A DNA stretch of 64,000 nt. It comes from Niebla homalea (Eukaryota > Ascomycota > Lecanoromycetes > Lecanorales > Ramalinaceae). Below are positions 43,398 to 54,205 of the stretch, one piece after another. The stretch's first letter is position 1, and each line of letters opens with the position of its first letter. The stretch covers positions 1,798,001-1,862,000 of the forward strand of contig JAHGAU010000008.1 in NCBI GenBank assembly GCA_019925105.1, written 5' to 3'. A program made the position numbers and the translations under genes. The notes beneath the pieces were generated by a model. It saw only the letters and a program-made list of their open reading frames with translations. It was not told the origin of the DNA and ran no database searches.

Positions 43398-44464
43398 TTG
43401 CTCAAAATCATTTCTCGAGTTGTGTTCAGAATCTCGTGCCTGGCGGTGGCTACGCGGTCAACAACAGTTGAAGGCCTGGTAGCAAGTAATATTACCAATA
43501 TTTCATCTGGCACTGCCGTACAGAATCTACAGCATGTAGCCAAGGATCCAGCGATGAGGTGTAGGACGGCTGATTTATTGCAAACTTAGTCCCTGGCCAG
43601 ACGTACCATGTAGAGTGCCGGTGGGCTCCCAATACGGAGTCTTGGACTATCTCACTTACGGCCCAGGTAGCTTCTCTGAACATTTCGCCTCAATTGTTGA
43701 CAGGTTCATGGCACTGATCATAGTCCACCTTGGCGCGGGTAATCTTTGGCCTTACGCCAAAAGCCAATCCTCAGCGCAATCGCCCAGCGATGAGAAAATC
43801 CAAACATTCGCATTCGAGCTTTCCCAAGTGTTCTCCTTTCCCCCAATTCCCCATGACTACCTCGGAACGCTGGCAGATGTCATCAGAGGGCAGACTTCTG
43901 CACACGGGGTACGTGAGCTGGGGGGGGGAAAGTTGAGGGTTATGCATCATACAGAAGCGGCACATATGTGCAGAAGCGGGGAGGGGCGTCACCGAGGGTT
44001 GTTCAGGTCAGCGCTGGTATTCGTGGCTGTCGAAGATCTAATAAGATCATCCATCTTCCTGGAGGTCATGAAAATCGGTCCCAACACATATCCTGACGCC
44101 TACAGGGAGCGCTCCATGCAGTCCCTAGGTAGCACGCTTGATGCGTTGAAAGCCTTGCCCTTCGTGAGAAAATTCAAGAGACGAGCCGGATCCGCAAGGC
44201 AAAGAGTTCTTTTTCAACTTACAAGTGAATAAGACGGAGACTCGGGCGTCTTCTGAATTTTCAAAATCCATGGCTGTTGGTGTCACGGAGGCTTTTCTCT
44301 CCTTTGGGCAGGGTGTCTCGGCTCTCAGCTATACGCACTTCAAGGTTGTGCAGGCCGTCGATGATATGGCTCCTGCCTTCATCGCTTTTGGTCCTATCGC
44401 TCAAGCGGGAACTCCCGTCTTGGGCAGTCCAAATAGTTCAGCTAGTGCTCTTGATCTAGCTTGA
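43398..44464 (+). pseudogene. Secreted-protein paralog 1 of a tandem pair
   Basis: The first exon opens MLKIISRVVFRISCLAVATR, a signal-like start, and then EGLVASNITNISSGTAVQN. A 54-nt intron ending CAAACTTAG leads to PWPDVPCRVPVGSQYGVLDY, then FASIVDRFMALIIVHLGAG, HDYLGTLADVIRGQTSAHG and SSIFLEVMKIGPNTYPDAY. Near 44170 an extra A in AGAAAATTC moves the sensible reading to another frame (RDEPDPQGKEFFFNLQV, MAVGVTEAFLSFGQG, IAFGPIAQAGTPVLG), ending at 44464. The exon 1 to exon 2 junction as written is also out of phase by one base. The paralog at 45202-46250 aligns along the whole length. Function unknown; the family seems to be secreted, about 330 residues. Confidence 0.6.
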
Positions 44465-45201
44465 GGGAAGTATTCGTCGATTCTTTGCTCAAATTGATCA
44501 CCAATCGTGGTTTATGACCCGTGCAATCTTCGATCGACCGTCTCGCAGAGTGCTTCTCAATTTTCGTCTAGCTTTCAGCGCAGGCATTTGAATGGTACAA
44601 AAATAGCAACTGCTGTTTAAAATACTCGGACTGGCAAATAGTTCTTTGTCTTTGGGGCATGGGTGCCCATAGTGGATCTGTGACGTGCTATTTTCGCAAG
44701 GCCGGTTATGAGCTATCCAGTAGATCTAGCACGCATGATATTGCGCTGCTTTCGGTACCGAAGCCAGTGAAAAGACCGACGGCGAGATAGCCACTTACGA
44801 GAGACTAGTAGGCGATAAGAGGCCTTGATATTGTTCGTGATCACGCCTTCATGTCCATTGCGAATGCAGCCATGGTATAACCAGCTGCCAGAATCCAGAC
44901 GGCCGCAGCTTGCAAGTGTGATGAAATGCAACCACATGGGTCTCAAAGAATTATGAGGCTTGTGGGATGTGCTAGGTATGTGACTTTGCGCGCGGGTTCC
45001 CTCACGGGTTGTTGTTGGAGCGGCTGAATAGAATGTCATCCTTCGACCGTATGCTTGTCACTGAACGGGAAGCCTTAACCCAGAGACAAACGCACGAAGT
45101 GCTCACGCGCCCTTTGCCATGTGATCACTAGATATTTGAGCGAGTGCATCCGCCATTTCCTTGGGCACGCCTTTGTGCAATTTGTCCGAAATTATGCAGT
45201 A
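44465..45201. other. Spacer between the tandem paralogs
   Basis: No gene was seen. Open frames on the minus strand (44713-45039 and 45103-45285) lack features. I did not find terminal or direct repeats bounding the duplicated unit. Confidence 0.45.
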
Positions 45202-46250
45202 ATGAAAATTCTTCAATGTGCACTGATGATCTTGAGCCTGCCTCTGATCACTCTTATCACAGATGGAGAGGCTTTGGTGATACATAACAAAACCGCGCTG
45301 TCCGCTGGTATTGCCTTTTACAACTCAACGTGACTTGTACAGCAAGCCGCTGGACAATGGATATGAGCGCTGATCGCTAGCAGACGTACTCCATGGCCAG
45401 ACCTACCCTACTGGACCTTAGTGAACAACGCCTCCGGTTTCTTGATCTTTGAGGCATACGGCCACGACTTTGCTGAAGAGCTCAGCGCCCCGGTTGATAA
45501 CTTCATGGAACTAATCACTGCCCGCTTTTTGGACGATGGCAATACAGTCAAGCGCAATTCTCCGCCCTATACCTGAACAATGGCTCCCAGACGCCCGCAT
45601 TTGAACCCCATCAGGATCGTTCGTCCACCTCAATCGCACCTTTACTTCCAAACTACCTTGCGGCACTGCTGGGGGCCATCAGAAAGCAGAATGCCATGCA
45701 CGGACTACGTGAGCTGGGCCCAAGGTTGGACCATTCAACCGCTTATAGCGGGTTCTATATCCAGATAGGGGCCCAAGTATACATCGATCCCACGCGACAG
45801 TCGGCGCCTCTCTTCTTGGCCGATAAAACCCTCTTGGAAGGATCTATGTCTCTCGAGATTGTCTACGTAGGCCCATACACATACCCAGCCAGGGAGAAGG
45901 ATGCCTCCTTGCAATGCTTGAAGGGCGTGTTTGATCAGTTGAACTCTCTGCCGCCGCGGGAAATCTTCGTCCGCAAGGACGCAGAGGATAGACCTAATGC
46001 TCAAGGTGATTATTATTAATACAGTCTCGAAGGAGAGCAAAAGGCGCCATTCTCGAACAGCATGGCCGCCAGTGTCACAGCAACCTTGATCGCGTTCCTT
46101 GAGGGTCTCGAGGAGGTTAGGTATGTATACTTCAGGGTCGTACAGGTCAGTAACATGTGGCCTTCATTCGTTGCTTTTGGAGTCTGGGCCAAGACTGGAA
46201 CCCCTTTCGCAGGTAACAGTAGTGTGGCTAGGGTTGTTGATATAGCTTAA
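45202..46250 (+). pseudogene. Secreted-protein paralog 2 of a tandem pair
   Basis: Exon 1 (45202-45329) encodes the signal peptide MKILQCALMILSLPLITLIT and EALVIHNKTALSAGIAFYN. A 54-nt intron (GTGACT...GCTAGCAG) joins in phase to PWPDLPYWTLVNNASGFLIF and APVDNFMELITARFLDDGN. At about 45548 one base is missing; the reading resumes as QFSALYLNNGSQTPAFEPH, AALLGAIRKQNAMHGLREL, LLEGSMSLEIVYVGPYTYP and REIFVRKDAEDRPNAQGDYY. A TAA at 46017-46019 then interrupts before YSLEGEQKAPFSNSMAAS in the same frame, ending at 46250. Compared with paralog 1 the breaks are at different places, so each copy was lost separately. Family unknown. Confidence 0.62.
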
Positions 46251-46830
46251 GACCAACACTGATCATCTGGCGCACCCCTTCATTGTTCTGGACAACAGCC
46301 GATTTCGAATTGCATGACTCATTTCAATCGCTTGCAAGCATCAGACACAGAGTTTGTTGCAGGCTGGCATGAACTCTAATGGAGGTAAGACTGATCGACC
46401 TTGCACTTGAGGCAAGAATGTTCTTCATCCCTATTTTTCGTAAGATTTGGGACATTTCTTTGTATAGAAGAGAGATTGATGGAGGATCATGAAAGCTGAA
46501 AATGAAAATGCCAAGACCTCACGCTTACTAATCCTTGCACGCCAAGTCTTTGACCTCGCAAGCCACGGTAGAATTAGAGCTAGTCGCATTCATTTATCGA
46601 TCATCATCATTATCATGTGGCAAGCCAAAGTTATGGTGTAACATCCTGCTTTATCAGTTCTGACACCTATAGAAGTACCATCTCCCATCTGGGAGGGATG
46701 AGCTCGGCCATCTCCGTGTCCGTCTGGACGCTTCGGGTTCGATGTAACTCATCTGGCCGTGTTTTCGCAACATCTTCTACTTTGAACATTATTTAATAAT
46801 TAATAATATTGAGCGTCACCGTCTACAGCC
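46251..46830. other. Intergenic, A/T-richer promoter of the next gene
   Basis: It contains a taataattaataata run at 46795-46809 just before the next start codon. No gene or RNA was seen. Confidence 0.5.
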
Positions 46831-47910
46831 ATGCCTCTCTCCTCCACCCTGATCAATTTCCTCAATCGTCTAGGCCTCCACCCACGACCCAACATCTGGA
46901 AGGTCCTCACCATCATCTTCTTCCTCCTCAACCTCAAAACTTTCCCGTTTGCATGGCACCTACGCCTCATCATCTCCTTCATTACGCACACGCGGGCTCG
47001 TCACCAGCGTCTCGCCCGCTCTCTCGGTCCTTCCTCCCTCTTCAAGCCCATGATAACCACTTCCCATTCTCCCTTCCTCGAATGCGACTACAACCTCCAC
47101 AAGTCCAACAGCACTTACTTCTCCGATTTTGATATCTCACGAATGAAGATCCTAACCTCCCTCGCTGGCTCTGGCATTGAGTCTACAATGAAAGATTTGA
47201 AGGACAAGCCTGGTCGCTTTGGGATAGCCCTTGGGGGCGTGCACATGAATTTCAAGAGGGAGATCGGGATGTATGAGCGCTATGAGATATGGACGCGCCT
47301 GCTAAGCTGGGATCGGAAGTGGTTCTATGGGGTAACCCATTTCGTCAAGAAGGGTGCTGTCAAGCCTACAGCCTATTTGTTGCAGCCGTGGAAGAGGGGG
47401 ACTTCAGACAGGCACTCCAAGACCAAAGACGGTCAGGAAGGGGAGAAGCAGGACGTACCATCTAATGGTCAGCCCTTCATCTTCGCTTCCGGCATTTCCA
47501 AGTACGTCTTCAAGAAGGGCCGTCTCACTATCCCTCCTGAGCGAGTCTGGCGCAACGCTGGACTCCTCCCACCCAAACCACCGTCAATAGAAGAGACCCT
47601 ACCCGTGATCGACTCACCGGCAGCAGAAAGGTCAGGTGAAGGTGTGGAGACCATGTCAGGCGCGGTAGCAGTGGCGGAGGAAGCGATGGAGAAGATCACA
47701 CCAGAGAATGCAAAAGAGATGCTGGATCAGAGTTGGAGATTGCTGGACAAGAGTGATAATATAGACCGTGGTCAGCAAGGCGAGTGGACATGGAACAGGG
47801 TAGAGAGAGAACGACTCAGAGGACTGCGACTCGCGAGCATGTTTGACGGCTTGCAGGGCCTGAACGAGGAATTTGTCTATGAGGGCGAGCCAGCGCTGGG
47901 CATCTACTGA
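46831..47910 (+). CDS. THEM6-like (hotdog-fold) thioesterase-family protein
   Basis: A single exon of 359 residues. The N-terminus has a hydrophobic segment (NIWKVLTIIFFLLNLKTFPF) that could anchor the protein in a membrane. It is followed by PMITTSHSPFLECDYNLHKS and NSTYFSDFDISRMKILTSL, the region that corresponds to the hotdog helix and the D-x-N-x-H/Y-type substrate pocket of THEM6/acyl-ACP thioesterase-like proteins. IGMYERYEIWTRLLSWDRKW and KWFYGVTHFVKK follow the usual beta-strand order. The C-terminal third is less conserved and charged. Fungal relatives are often labelled capsule-polysaccharide-like or thioesterase-like proteins; some lie in metabolite clusters, but no biosynthetic genes flank this one. 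Substrate unknown. Confidence 0.78.
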   Translation: MPLSSTLINFLNRLGLHPRPNIWKVLTIIFFLLNLKTFPFAWHLRLIISFITHTRARHQRLARSLGPSSLFKPMITTSHSPFLECDYNLHKSNSTYFSDFDISRMKILTSLAGSGIESTMKDLKDKPGRFGIALGGVHMNFKREIGMYERYEIWTRLLSWDRKWFYGVTHFVKKGAVKPTAYLLQPWKRGTSDRHSKTKDGQEGEKQDVPSNGQPFIFASGISKYVFKKGRLTIPPERVWRNAGLLPPKPPSIEETLPVIDSPAAERSGEGVETMSGAVAVAEEAMEKITPENAKEMLDQSWRLLDKSDNIDRGQQGEWTWNRVERERLRGLRLASMFDGLQGLNEEFVYEGEPALGIY

Positions 47911-48476
47911 TCCTCGCCAAAGGGCCTTTAGCGAGGCAGAAGTCCTATAGAGCATCTTTTGCAATGAGCCTTCGATACAGCGGTGAAATCTGCCGCATCA
48001 GTTCACTCATTTGCTCGGCCACTCAATCGCGTGACACGACCCACTCGACCTACCCCCCCTTTACGCATCCGGTCTTCTGCTTTGGGGAAAGCCACCAGAT
48101 CAGTGGTCAGTCACCCTCCGACGGCTTATCTCGTGATGGTAGCAATGCCAGCTCGCACCAGGAGATTCGCATTCGCGCCCGGCTATGGTTGCTGATGGAG
48201 GGCCGAATGAGCTCCAGACGTTTCACCGACACGATCTTATCAACGTGTCGCTTCGATTGGGTGAGGTTGACGTTCAGGAATGTATGTGCCCTACGTGATG
48301 TCAAATGGACTTACTATGAAGCCCTAGGATGCCTGACAAACATCCAATACATGAAGATAGAAAATATAGAGGGACTTTCTTTTCAACCGGACATCATCCA
48401 GCTACATTGAATGCTTTGTTTCACTTTGTTCTAATATCCTCTGTCGGTCACAAGGAAACATTCTGATTGCGTTTCT
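47911..48476. other. Intergenic with one uncertain frame
   Basis: A 148-codon plus-strand frame (47964-48410) starts 53 bp after the previous stop. Its second half (RARLWLLMEGRMSSRRFTD, WTYYEALGCLTNIQYMKIEN) looks somewhat protein-like, but no domain, partner exon or promoter supports it. Confidence 0.35.
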
Positions 48477-49130
48477 TCACGGGCAGACCGGCTCACCTTG
48501 ATTCAACAAGACTGGCGAAGAAGTACCCTTTCCTGACCATGCGACCTGCTGAAACAACCCCATTATATGGAAGATACCCAAACCCAATCCAACCATCCGA
48601 GTCCAGCGAAGGAATCCCCCTCCACCTCCCTCCTCGGCCACCCACAACACCCTCCTTCCCGAACTCCGCTCCCAAACGACCTTCACCCCACCCACCGCCC
48701 GCTCCCCCACCGTCGTCTTCCACACTCTCCACCCCTCCAACTCCACATCCACGGCCACTCCCACCAACGCCCTTACATCCCGCTTCGCCCACTCACTGAT
48801 CCTCTCCTCACTCCACCCTTCGCCCTCGGCCTCCGTCAGCAGCTGAAAACACAATCTACAGCAGATCCCACTCAACCCCTGCTCCTCCGCATCCCCTCCC
48901 CCGCACCATCACCATCAGCCGGACGAGCAAGCCACGCATCAAAAGGCCCCTGCCATCCGTGGGCGTGGCGGTTCACCCACGCGGTAGACACGTCGACAGC
49001 TCGGGCAGACCTGATCGATGGAGTGGGGTTTTGTTGTTATAGATCATCAGGTGCGCCATCGCTTGCCCGGCCGCATCTTGTGGGAGTTGTGAGGTCAGGA
49101 GTTGGAAGAGGTCCGGGGACGTGAAGGCTT
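48477..49130 (-). pseudogene. Frame-shifted gene with a CPSCRRVY Cys-pair motif
   Basis: Reading on the minus strand, the first phrase is SPDLFQLLTSQLPQDAAGQA with MAHLMIYNNKTP. The second, in another frame, is SIDQVCPSCRRVYRVGEP with a CxxC pair. The third is VNRHAHGWQGPFDAWLARPA. The last (CCRLCFQLLTEAEGEGWSEE, SEWAKRDVRALVGVAVDVE, GIFHIMGLFQQVAWSGKG) runs to the stop at 48477. The order and small displacements suggest one gene of about 215 residues with several one-base indels in GC-rich sequence. The 5' end is uncertain. No family is recognised beyond the zinc-ribbon-like CxxC. Confidence 0.45.
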
Positions 49131-49748
49131 AGCGGTTGGGGGCGGTGGGAAAGGGGGAGTGGGTGGGCGGTGGTGAAGGCGGTGAGATTTGGTGCTGTGG
49201 AAACCTAAGGGGGCAGGGGGAGATGTAGGGGGAAGTGTGGTGGTGATGTTAAGGGTAATGATGTTGTGGAAGACTTTGGTAGATGTGTGGAGTTGGATGG
49301 TTTCGCTATTATATATTTCTTGTCGACAATTGGAAGTATAGCGACGCGCCAAGGCACGATGAGGAAATGCGCCAAGACATTGATAAGGAATCGCGCCATG
49401 ATGTCATAGTCAGCCCTGAGCTCTGGCATACAAGGCTGAGTTTCTCAGGTCTTATGTTCTTGTTGCCCCCATCAAGCGGCAAGGGAATTATCACGCACTG
49501 AATCTTTTGCACGCTTGTGCATAGAGAGGAACGTGCATGTGTTAATCTTCCTTATCAAGTAGAAGATCAAAGATCCTGCGAGTTGACAGCTTGTTCGAAG
49601 AGGATTGTGTCAGGAGCATCCCAGCTTCGTATAGAGATCTTATTGTTAGCTACCCATACTAGGAGATTGGTGAATGATTAGTTGATGCGCTAGCTTCTCT
49701 ACAGACTTGAAACAGCAAGGTCGTGGCAGTAACCCAGTGGAAAAGGTC
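49131..49748. other. Intergenic and leader of the HET gene
   Basis: A G-rich stretch at 49136-49260 produces Pro-rich shadows on the minus strand. An acceptor-like acag just before 49704 leaves room for an untranslated or coding exon upstream of the HET start. Confidence 0.45.
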
Positions 49749-51905
49749 ATGGATACGACACAGGAGTCACCAGCTTTGGACCAACTCGCTACTGACTCAC
49801 CAAAGAAGATTGAGGCGCGCGATCATTACAGCCCAGGTGGCTCGGATATTTCGGAAAGCGAGAACGATTCTTCGGGTTTGGTCAGCTTTGTAGATATCGA
49901 TCAGGAGGATATCTTCAACGCGGCTTTACACCAGCTTGCGCTCAGCAATCGTACCTCTGTCAACTCCAAGCTCTGTGATCTTTGCAGAAAATGTATTGGA
50001 GACATCATCACGGGTGATTGTTTCATGGAGGCGGCCTCAAACCGCCGCTCAAGATGGTCGTACGAGAAAACACCGATGAAAACACCGATGTTAACACCGA
50101 CATCCCCGCGGGGTAGAACTACGAGCGAATTGAGCTTTAGGTTCTATGAAAACATACAGTCCGTGGAAGCCTCCGCTCTTAGACAGTGTGAGCTTTGCTT
50201 GCTAATCACCCGAAAACCTTGGCAATCCTGCTCGGCCCAGATGTACATATCCGTGATCGGGCTTCTGTCGGGTTCAGAAGTCACGATAAAGGATACCACA
50301 AAAGAGGCGTGGATGGTCGTTACCTGGATGCGTGGCAAGCTTTATCGTCAGGACTTTTTCCCTTACGTGCAGGAAGTTGACCCCTGGGTCCTTAATAGCA
50401 AGCAGCAGGAGTGGCAAATCCGGAACACAGGATCCGATGAAGTAATGGATACTGTTAGATCTTGGATGTCCGAGTGCATCGAAAAGCATCCTTTATGCGC
50501 ACGAAAACCTTCTCCCTTGCCCACCAGAGTCATTGATGTCGGTCAGTCTGACAGCTCGGCCGACCCATACTTGTTCGAAAGCGACGGTCTAGTGGCTCCG
50601 TATCTTGCCGTCAGCTACTGTTGGGGCTCTGGGAAGAGGTTCATCTCGACATCCGACTCGATTGCCACCAGGAGGGAGGGTTTCATGGTCGCAGAACTTC
50701 CTCAAACGCTTCAAGACGCTATCTCTACCACCCGTAGACTCGGCATTAGATATCTCTGGATTGACGCTTTATGCATCATTCAAGACGACCACGACGACTG
50801 GCAGTCCGAATCCTCGAGTATGAGAGCAGTTTATCGCAACGCTTTGTTTGTGATTTCGGCCTTGGATGCTTGTCATAGTGACTCTGGGATGTTCTATGAC
50901 AGAAATGCGCTGATCTCTGATGAGACGAGTGCAACAGGTACTGGTTTATCCCTTCGAGAAAATCCATTGTCACCGCTCCGACAGAATCCACTTAGCGAAC
51001 GCGCCTGGGCTCTTCAAGAACGCTTCGTGGCCACGGCATCCTTGCATTTCACGAGGCGGAGGTTGTGTTGGGAGTGTCGGACCTGCAGTCTGTTCGAGGA
51101 CGGATTGAGGCGAGATCATCACCCAGTAACCAAAGCTTTCCCGAAATCGTATTGGCGAGGTCGTCGTGATGTGACACGGCCAATAGATGTGGTAGATTGG
51201 TATCATTTGGTCCATCTTTATTCGAGCAAACAACTATCTCACACTTCCGACAAGCTTGCCGCTATCGCTGGATTGGCGACAGAGTTCGAAGACCAAGGAT
51301 GGTGTCAAGGATACTTTGTGGGACTGTGGAGAGGCGACCTACAGCGTGGTTTACTATGGAGTGCGTCGCCTCGAAGGCAATTTGAAGGGCACAATATCAA
51401 CCCGCAATATCCATCCTGGAGCTGGGCTTCATCCGAGGGATCTGTTTCCTGGGATGATTTTAAATCCAACCAAGAACGGACTCCAACTCGTTACGACAGC
51501 GACCTTGAAGATATGCGTGTTGAGTTGAGCGACGATAGCAAGACTGCCACATTAGTACGAGGATCCATCACGTTCACCGTTTTCATGCTCTTGCTCAGTA
51601 ATGATGAGCTCGTGCCACCTTACATCGAAGAATCGCGCCAGGCTCAGATTCTCCGAAAACGCGGACAAGGCCTGCTCGAGTTTCCAACAAAACGGCCTTG
51701 TTGGCTCGCCAGAATGACTACCTGGAAGTTCGTGGCAGGTCTAGAACCAAGACTAGCGTTCTTTCAAACCCATTTCCTTCTTCTCGAAGAGGTGCGTGAT
51801 AAGGACGTGTTTCGCAGGGTTGGCACTTTCGAAATAACCCACTACGTTGCTGATGAGCAACTGACCATCCATGAGATGTTGTGGAAGGAGGTCACAATCA
51901 TATGA
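49749..51905 (+). CDS. HET-domain protein
   Basis: A single long frame of 718 residues from the ATG at 49749. The N-terminal region holds Cys pairs (LCDLCRKCIGD, ALRQCELCLLITRKPW) and a short repeated KTPMKTPMLTPTSP segment. The HET domain runs from about residue 280 to 430: YLAVSYCWGSGKRFISTSDS, ELPQTLQDAISTTRRLGIRY, LWIDALCIIQDDHDDWQSES, SSMRAVYRNALFVISALDAC, and later LSERAWALQERFVATASLHF and LCWECRTCSLFEDGL. These are the family landmarks (AVSYCWG, LWIDALCI, RAWALQER). HET proteins trigger cell death after fusion of incompatible hyphae in model ascomycetes; most copies in a genome have no tested role. The C-terminus is not recognised. Intact, in contrast to the second HET gene at the window end. 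Confidence 0.92.
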   Translation: MDTTQESPALDQLATDSPKKIEARDHYSPGGSDISESENDSSGLVSFVDIDQEDIFNAALHQLALSNRTSVNSKLCDLCRKCIGDIITGDCFMEAASNRRSRWSYEKTPMKTPMLTPTSPRGRTTSELSFRFYENIQSVEASALRQCELCLLITRKPWQSCSAQMYISVIGLLSGSEVTIKDTTKEAWMVVTWMRGKLYRQDFFPYVQEVDPWVLNSKQQEWQIRNTGSDEVMDTVRSWMSECIEKHPLCARKPSPLPTRVIDVGQSDSSADPYLFESDGLVAPYLAVSYCWGSGKRFISTSDSIATRREGFMVAELPQTLQDAISTTRRLGIRYLWIDALCIIQDDHDDWQSESSSMRAVYRNALFVISALDACHSDSGMFYDRNALISDETSATGTGLSLRENPLSPLRQNPLSERAWALQERFVATASLHFTRRRLCWECRTCSLFEDGLRRDHHPVTKAFPKSYWRGRRDVTRPIDVVDWYHLVHLYSSKQLSHTSDKLAAIAGLATEFEDQGWCQGYFVGLWRGDLQRGLLWSASPRRQFEGHNINPQYPSWSWASSEGSVSWDDFKSNQERTPTRYDSDLEDMRVELSDDSKTATLVRGSITFTVFMLLLSNDELVPPYIEESRQAQILRKRGQGLLEFPTKRPCWLARMTTWKFVAGLEPRLAFFQTHFLLLEEVRDKDVFRRVGTFEITHYVADEQLTIHEMLWKEVTII
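50067..50102 (+). repeat. Three in-frame 12-bp units inside the HET gene
   Basis: Units aaaacaccgatg, aaaacaccgatg and ttaacaccgaca encode KTPM, KTPM and LTPT. The period is a multiple of three, so copy-number change would not break the frame. It lies N-terminal to the HET domain. Confidence 0.85.
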
Positions 51906-54205
51906 ATAGGTAAAATGTAGAGTCCATATCGCTCTCCAGGTAGATGGTGAAATCTGCATTGCTTCATGTGCTACAAGTTATCCGAGATCTGCTCTTCACA
52001 AGCGGGAGATCTGGGCTACCGGTGCATCGAATATTCTATATCTATCCTATCGTATACCTGATATCTCAAGTCAGATACGTTTGCGATCGGCTTCTTATTC
52101 ATATTCCGGACCTGTAGCTCCAAGTTGCCTTGCCTCGCTGACAGCTTCCGAATGTGTTGCGCGTCTGTCGACGGGTCCAGTTTTTCGGCTTCGGTTTGCC
52201 GCTCGATGGAATGTGGGCTGGCGGACTGATCATGCTTCTGCCTTTCAATAAGATACGGGATCATTTAGAGGAAAGTTCAGAGCAACATAAGTTACCATCA
52301 AGAGCCTTTCAACACCATCGCCAGCTCTGACGCTGGCGCTATGCTCATTTCATATCCGGTTAGTAGCTAGAGACGTGCTATTTTATGTAGCAGTATCCTT
52401 AAGCTAGATGCTGGAGTTGGCTAAAGGAGTCGTTGTAACAATCGATGACAGCGAAGCCGAGCTGTATGGTGCAAGGTTGGGGAAGACCATCTGTTCATTG
52501 CGCTGGTCCAGAGATTGTCGGGCGTCGCAGTCTTGAACTCTACGACTGTGGACTACTCGTATTCGGGCGTACCGGCAGGAACACTTGACAGACAGTCGCT
52601 GCCATAGCAGCGCCATGATAAGGTCGCAAAGAGGCACAATATGTCACACTATTCCGGGAAATCCTCGAGGCGTAGTGAGCGCGCTGTTTCCATAACAGCA
52701 CATCCAAAATTTCAAAGACGGTGCGCTGCGTGATGGGTACGCACCGACGGGTGTAGCCAAAACCTCCACGCCCGGCCGCAATTCGGGTGCGCGCCCGTTG
52801 AATCAGGACATGAAGTGATTGATAAAAGAAACGCGATTTGAAGGCCTTAATTTGGAGCGCAATGGTCCTCCGTCAGCCACCTGGCTTGTCGTGTTGTCGA
52901 AAGCTCAACATAAAAAGGATTTGGATCAAGTTCACAATCCTAGGTTTGAACGAATTTGATTCCGAATCACCCTGCGCAGCTGTGAGCTCTTATACAATTG
53001 GAATTTGCTTTTGGATGGACTTGTTGAGGTCCAATTTGTAGTCTCTCGCCAGGACGGATTGCTGGCACTGCTTTCCTTTGAAAAGATATCAACAAGACAT
53101 ATCACACCCAGCTACAGGAACATTTCCGGCAATTTGTCAAGCACGCCGAGCTTTGACTGAGTGGCCCATCAACCAAGAAGGGCTCATACGCTGCTGGAAA
53201 AGCACACCTTGATGTTGATCAAATTTCAGTCTGTCGGACCGTGTTTAGAGGAGGATGTCAAAGCGAGGCGCCTATCTAGATTTAGGACACTCGTATTAAT
53301 GCACAGGCCATCAAGAATACAAGTAAGTTGCCACTCGCTTCACGGATCAAAGACAAATCGGAAGGTCTGCCGGACATGAGTGAATTCTCATGCTGACCAC
53401 TGCCACCCGTCAACCCGCGTCAAATACTGTCAGACCGTACTTTCGAACCTTTCAAGGCTAAAAGATGAGGAATGTGGTTGAAGACCACTTTGCCGGCCTA
53501 TTACCAGCTCCTCTTCCATAAGACACACTCTCGCAGCCAGACCCCTCAGTCGAGGAGGGAGACGAGGATTGGAGGGACAGCTACGAGGCTGAGAATGTGG
53601 GTCATGGAGCAACGTATGGTACTTGAAGATGATAGCTGAGAATGCGGTAGGTGCTCAGTGGCATTGAATTGAACCTGTGAGGGGGTTTAATGCTAAAATG
53701 TAGTTCTATGAGTGGAATCCCTTCACGAGCCTTTCTGACTAGAGGCTTAAGCGTCGACTTCTAAAAATCACTGTGTCTCTGTTCATTACGTTGTCGGACT
53801 CACAAAATAGCGTTGCAATCGATATTCAGCATGCATATCGAACACATGCTCAAGTAGGTGTTTCGTCCTAGCAACACTCATCCCACCTGCTCAAACTTGA
53901 AAGTTGTCCAATGACCCACGATATAGGGCTGACATTCTGAACCTCGGGGTCGCTGTGTGACCTCTGCAGACGCGACTGTGGCAATGAATATCTCCGCGCA
54001 ACAGAAGGATCATGACATCACTCCTGTGTTACGCGATACCACGACCATATTCCCTTGACACTGTGGAACGTCGTGAAACGTTGCGATTTCAACGTCCTCC
54101 CGTCCTCTTTCTATTGTGTTCTCTCCCCACTGTCCTACGCAGGGTTGAGAGTGTATCCACGGACATTACTCAATCAGCAAGGCTCTATCGCAGAAGTCCA
54201 AGGCG
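51906..54205. other. Long interval without a supported gene
   Basis: A minus-strand frame of 82 codons at 52016-52264 (MIPYLIERQKHDQSASPHSI...) is helical and charged and follows a possible acceptor, so it may be the last exon of something lost. Other frames (52404-52637, 53430-53612, 54012-54275) show nothing. No repeats were noted. Confidence 0.45.
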
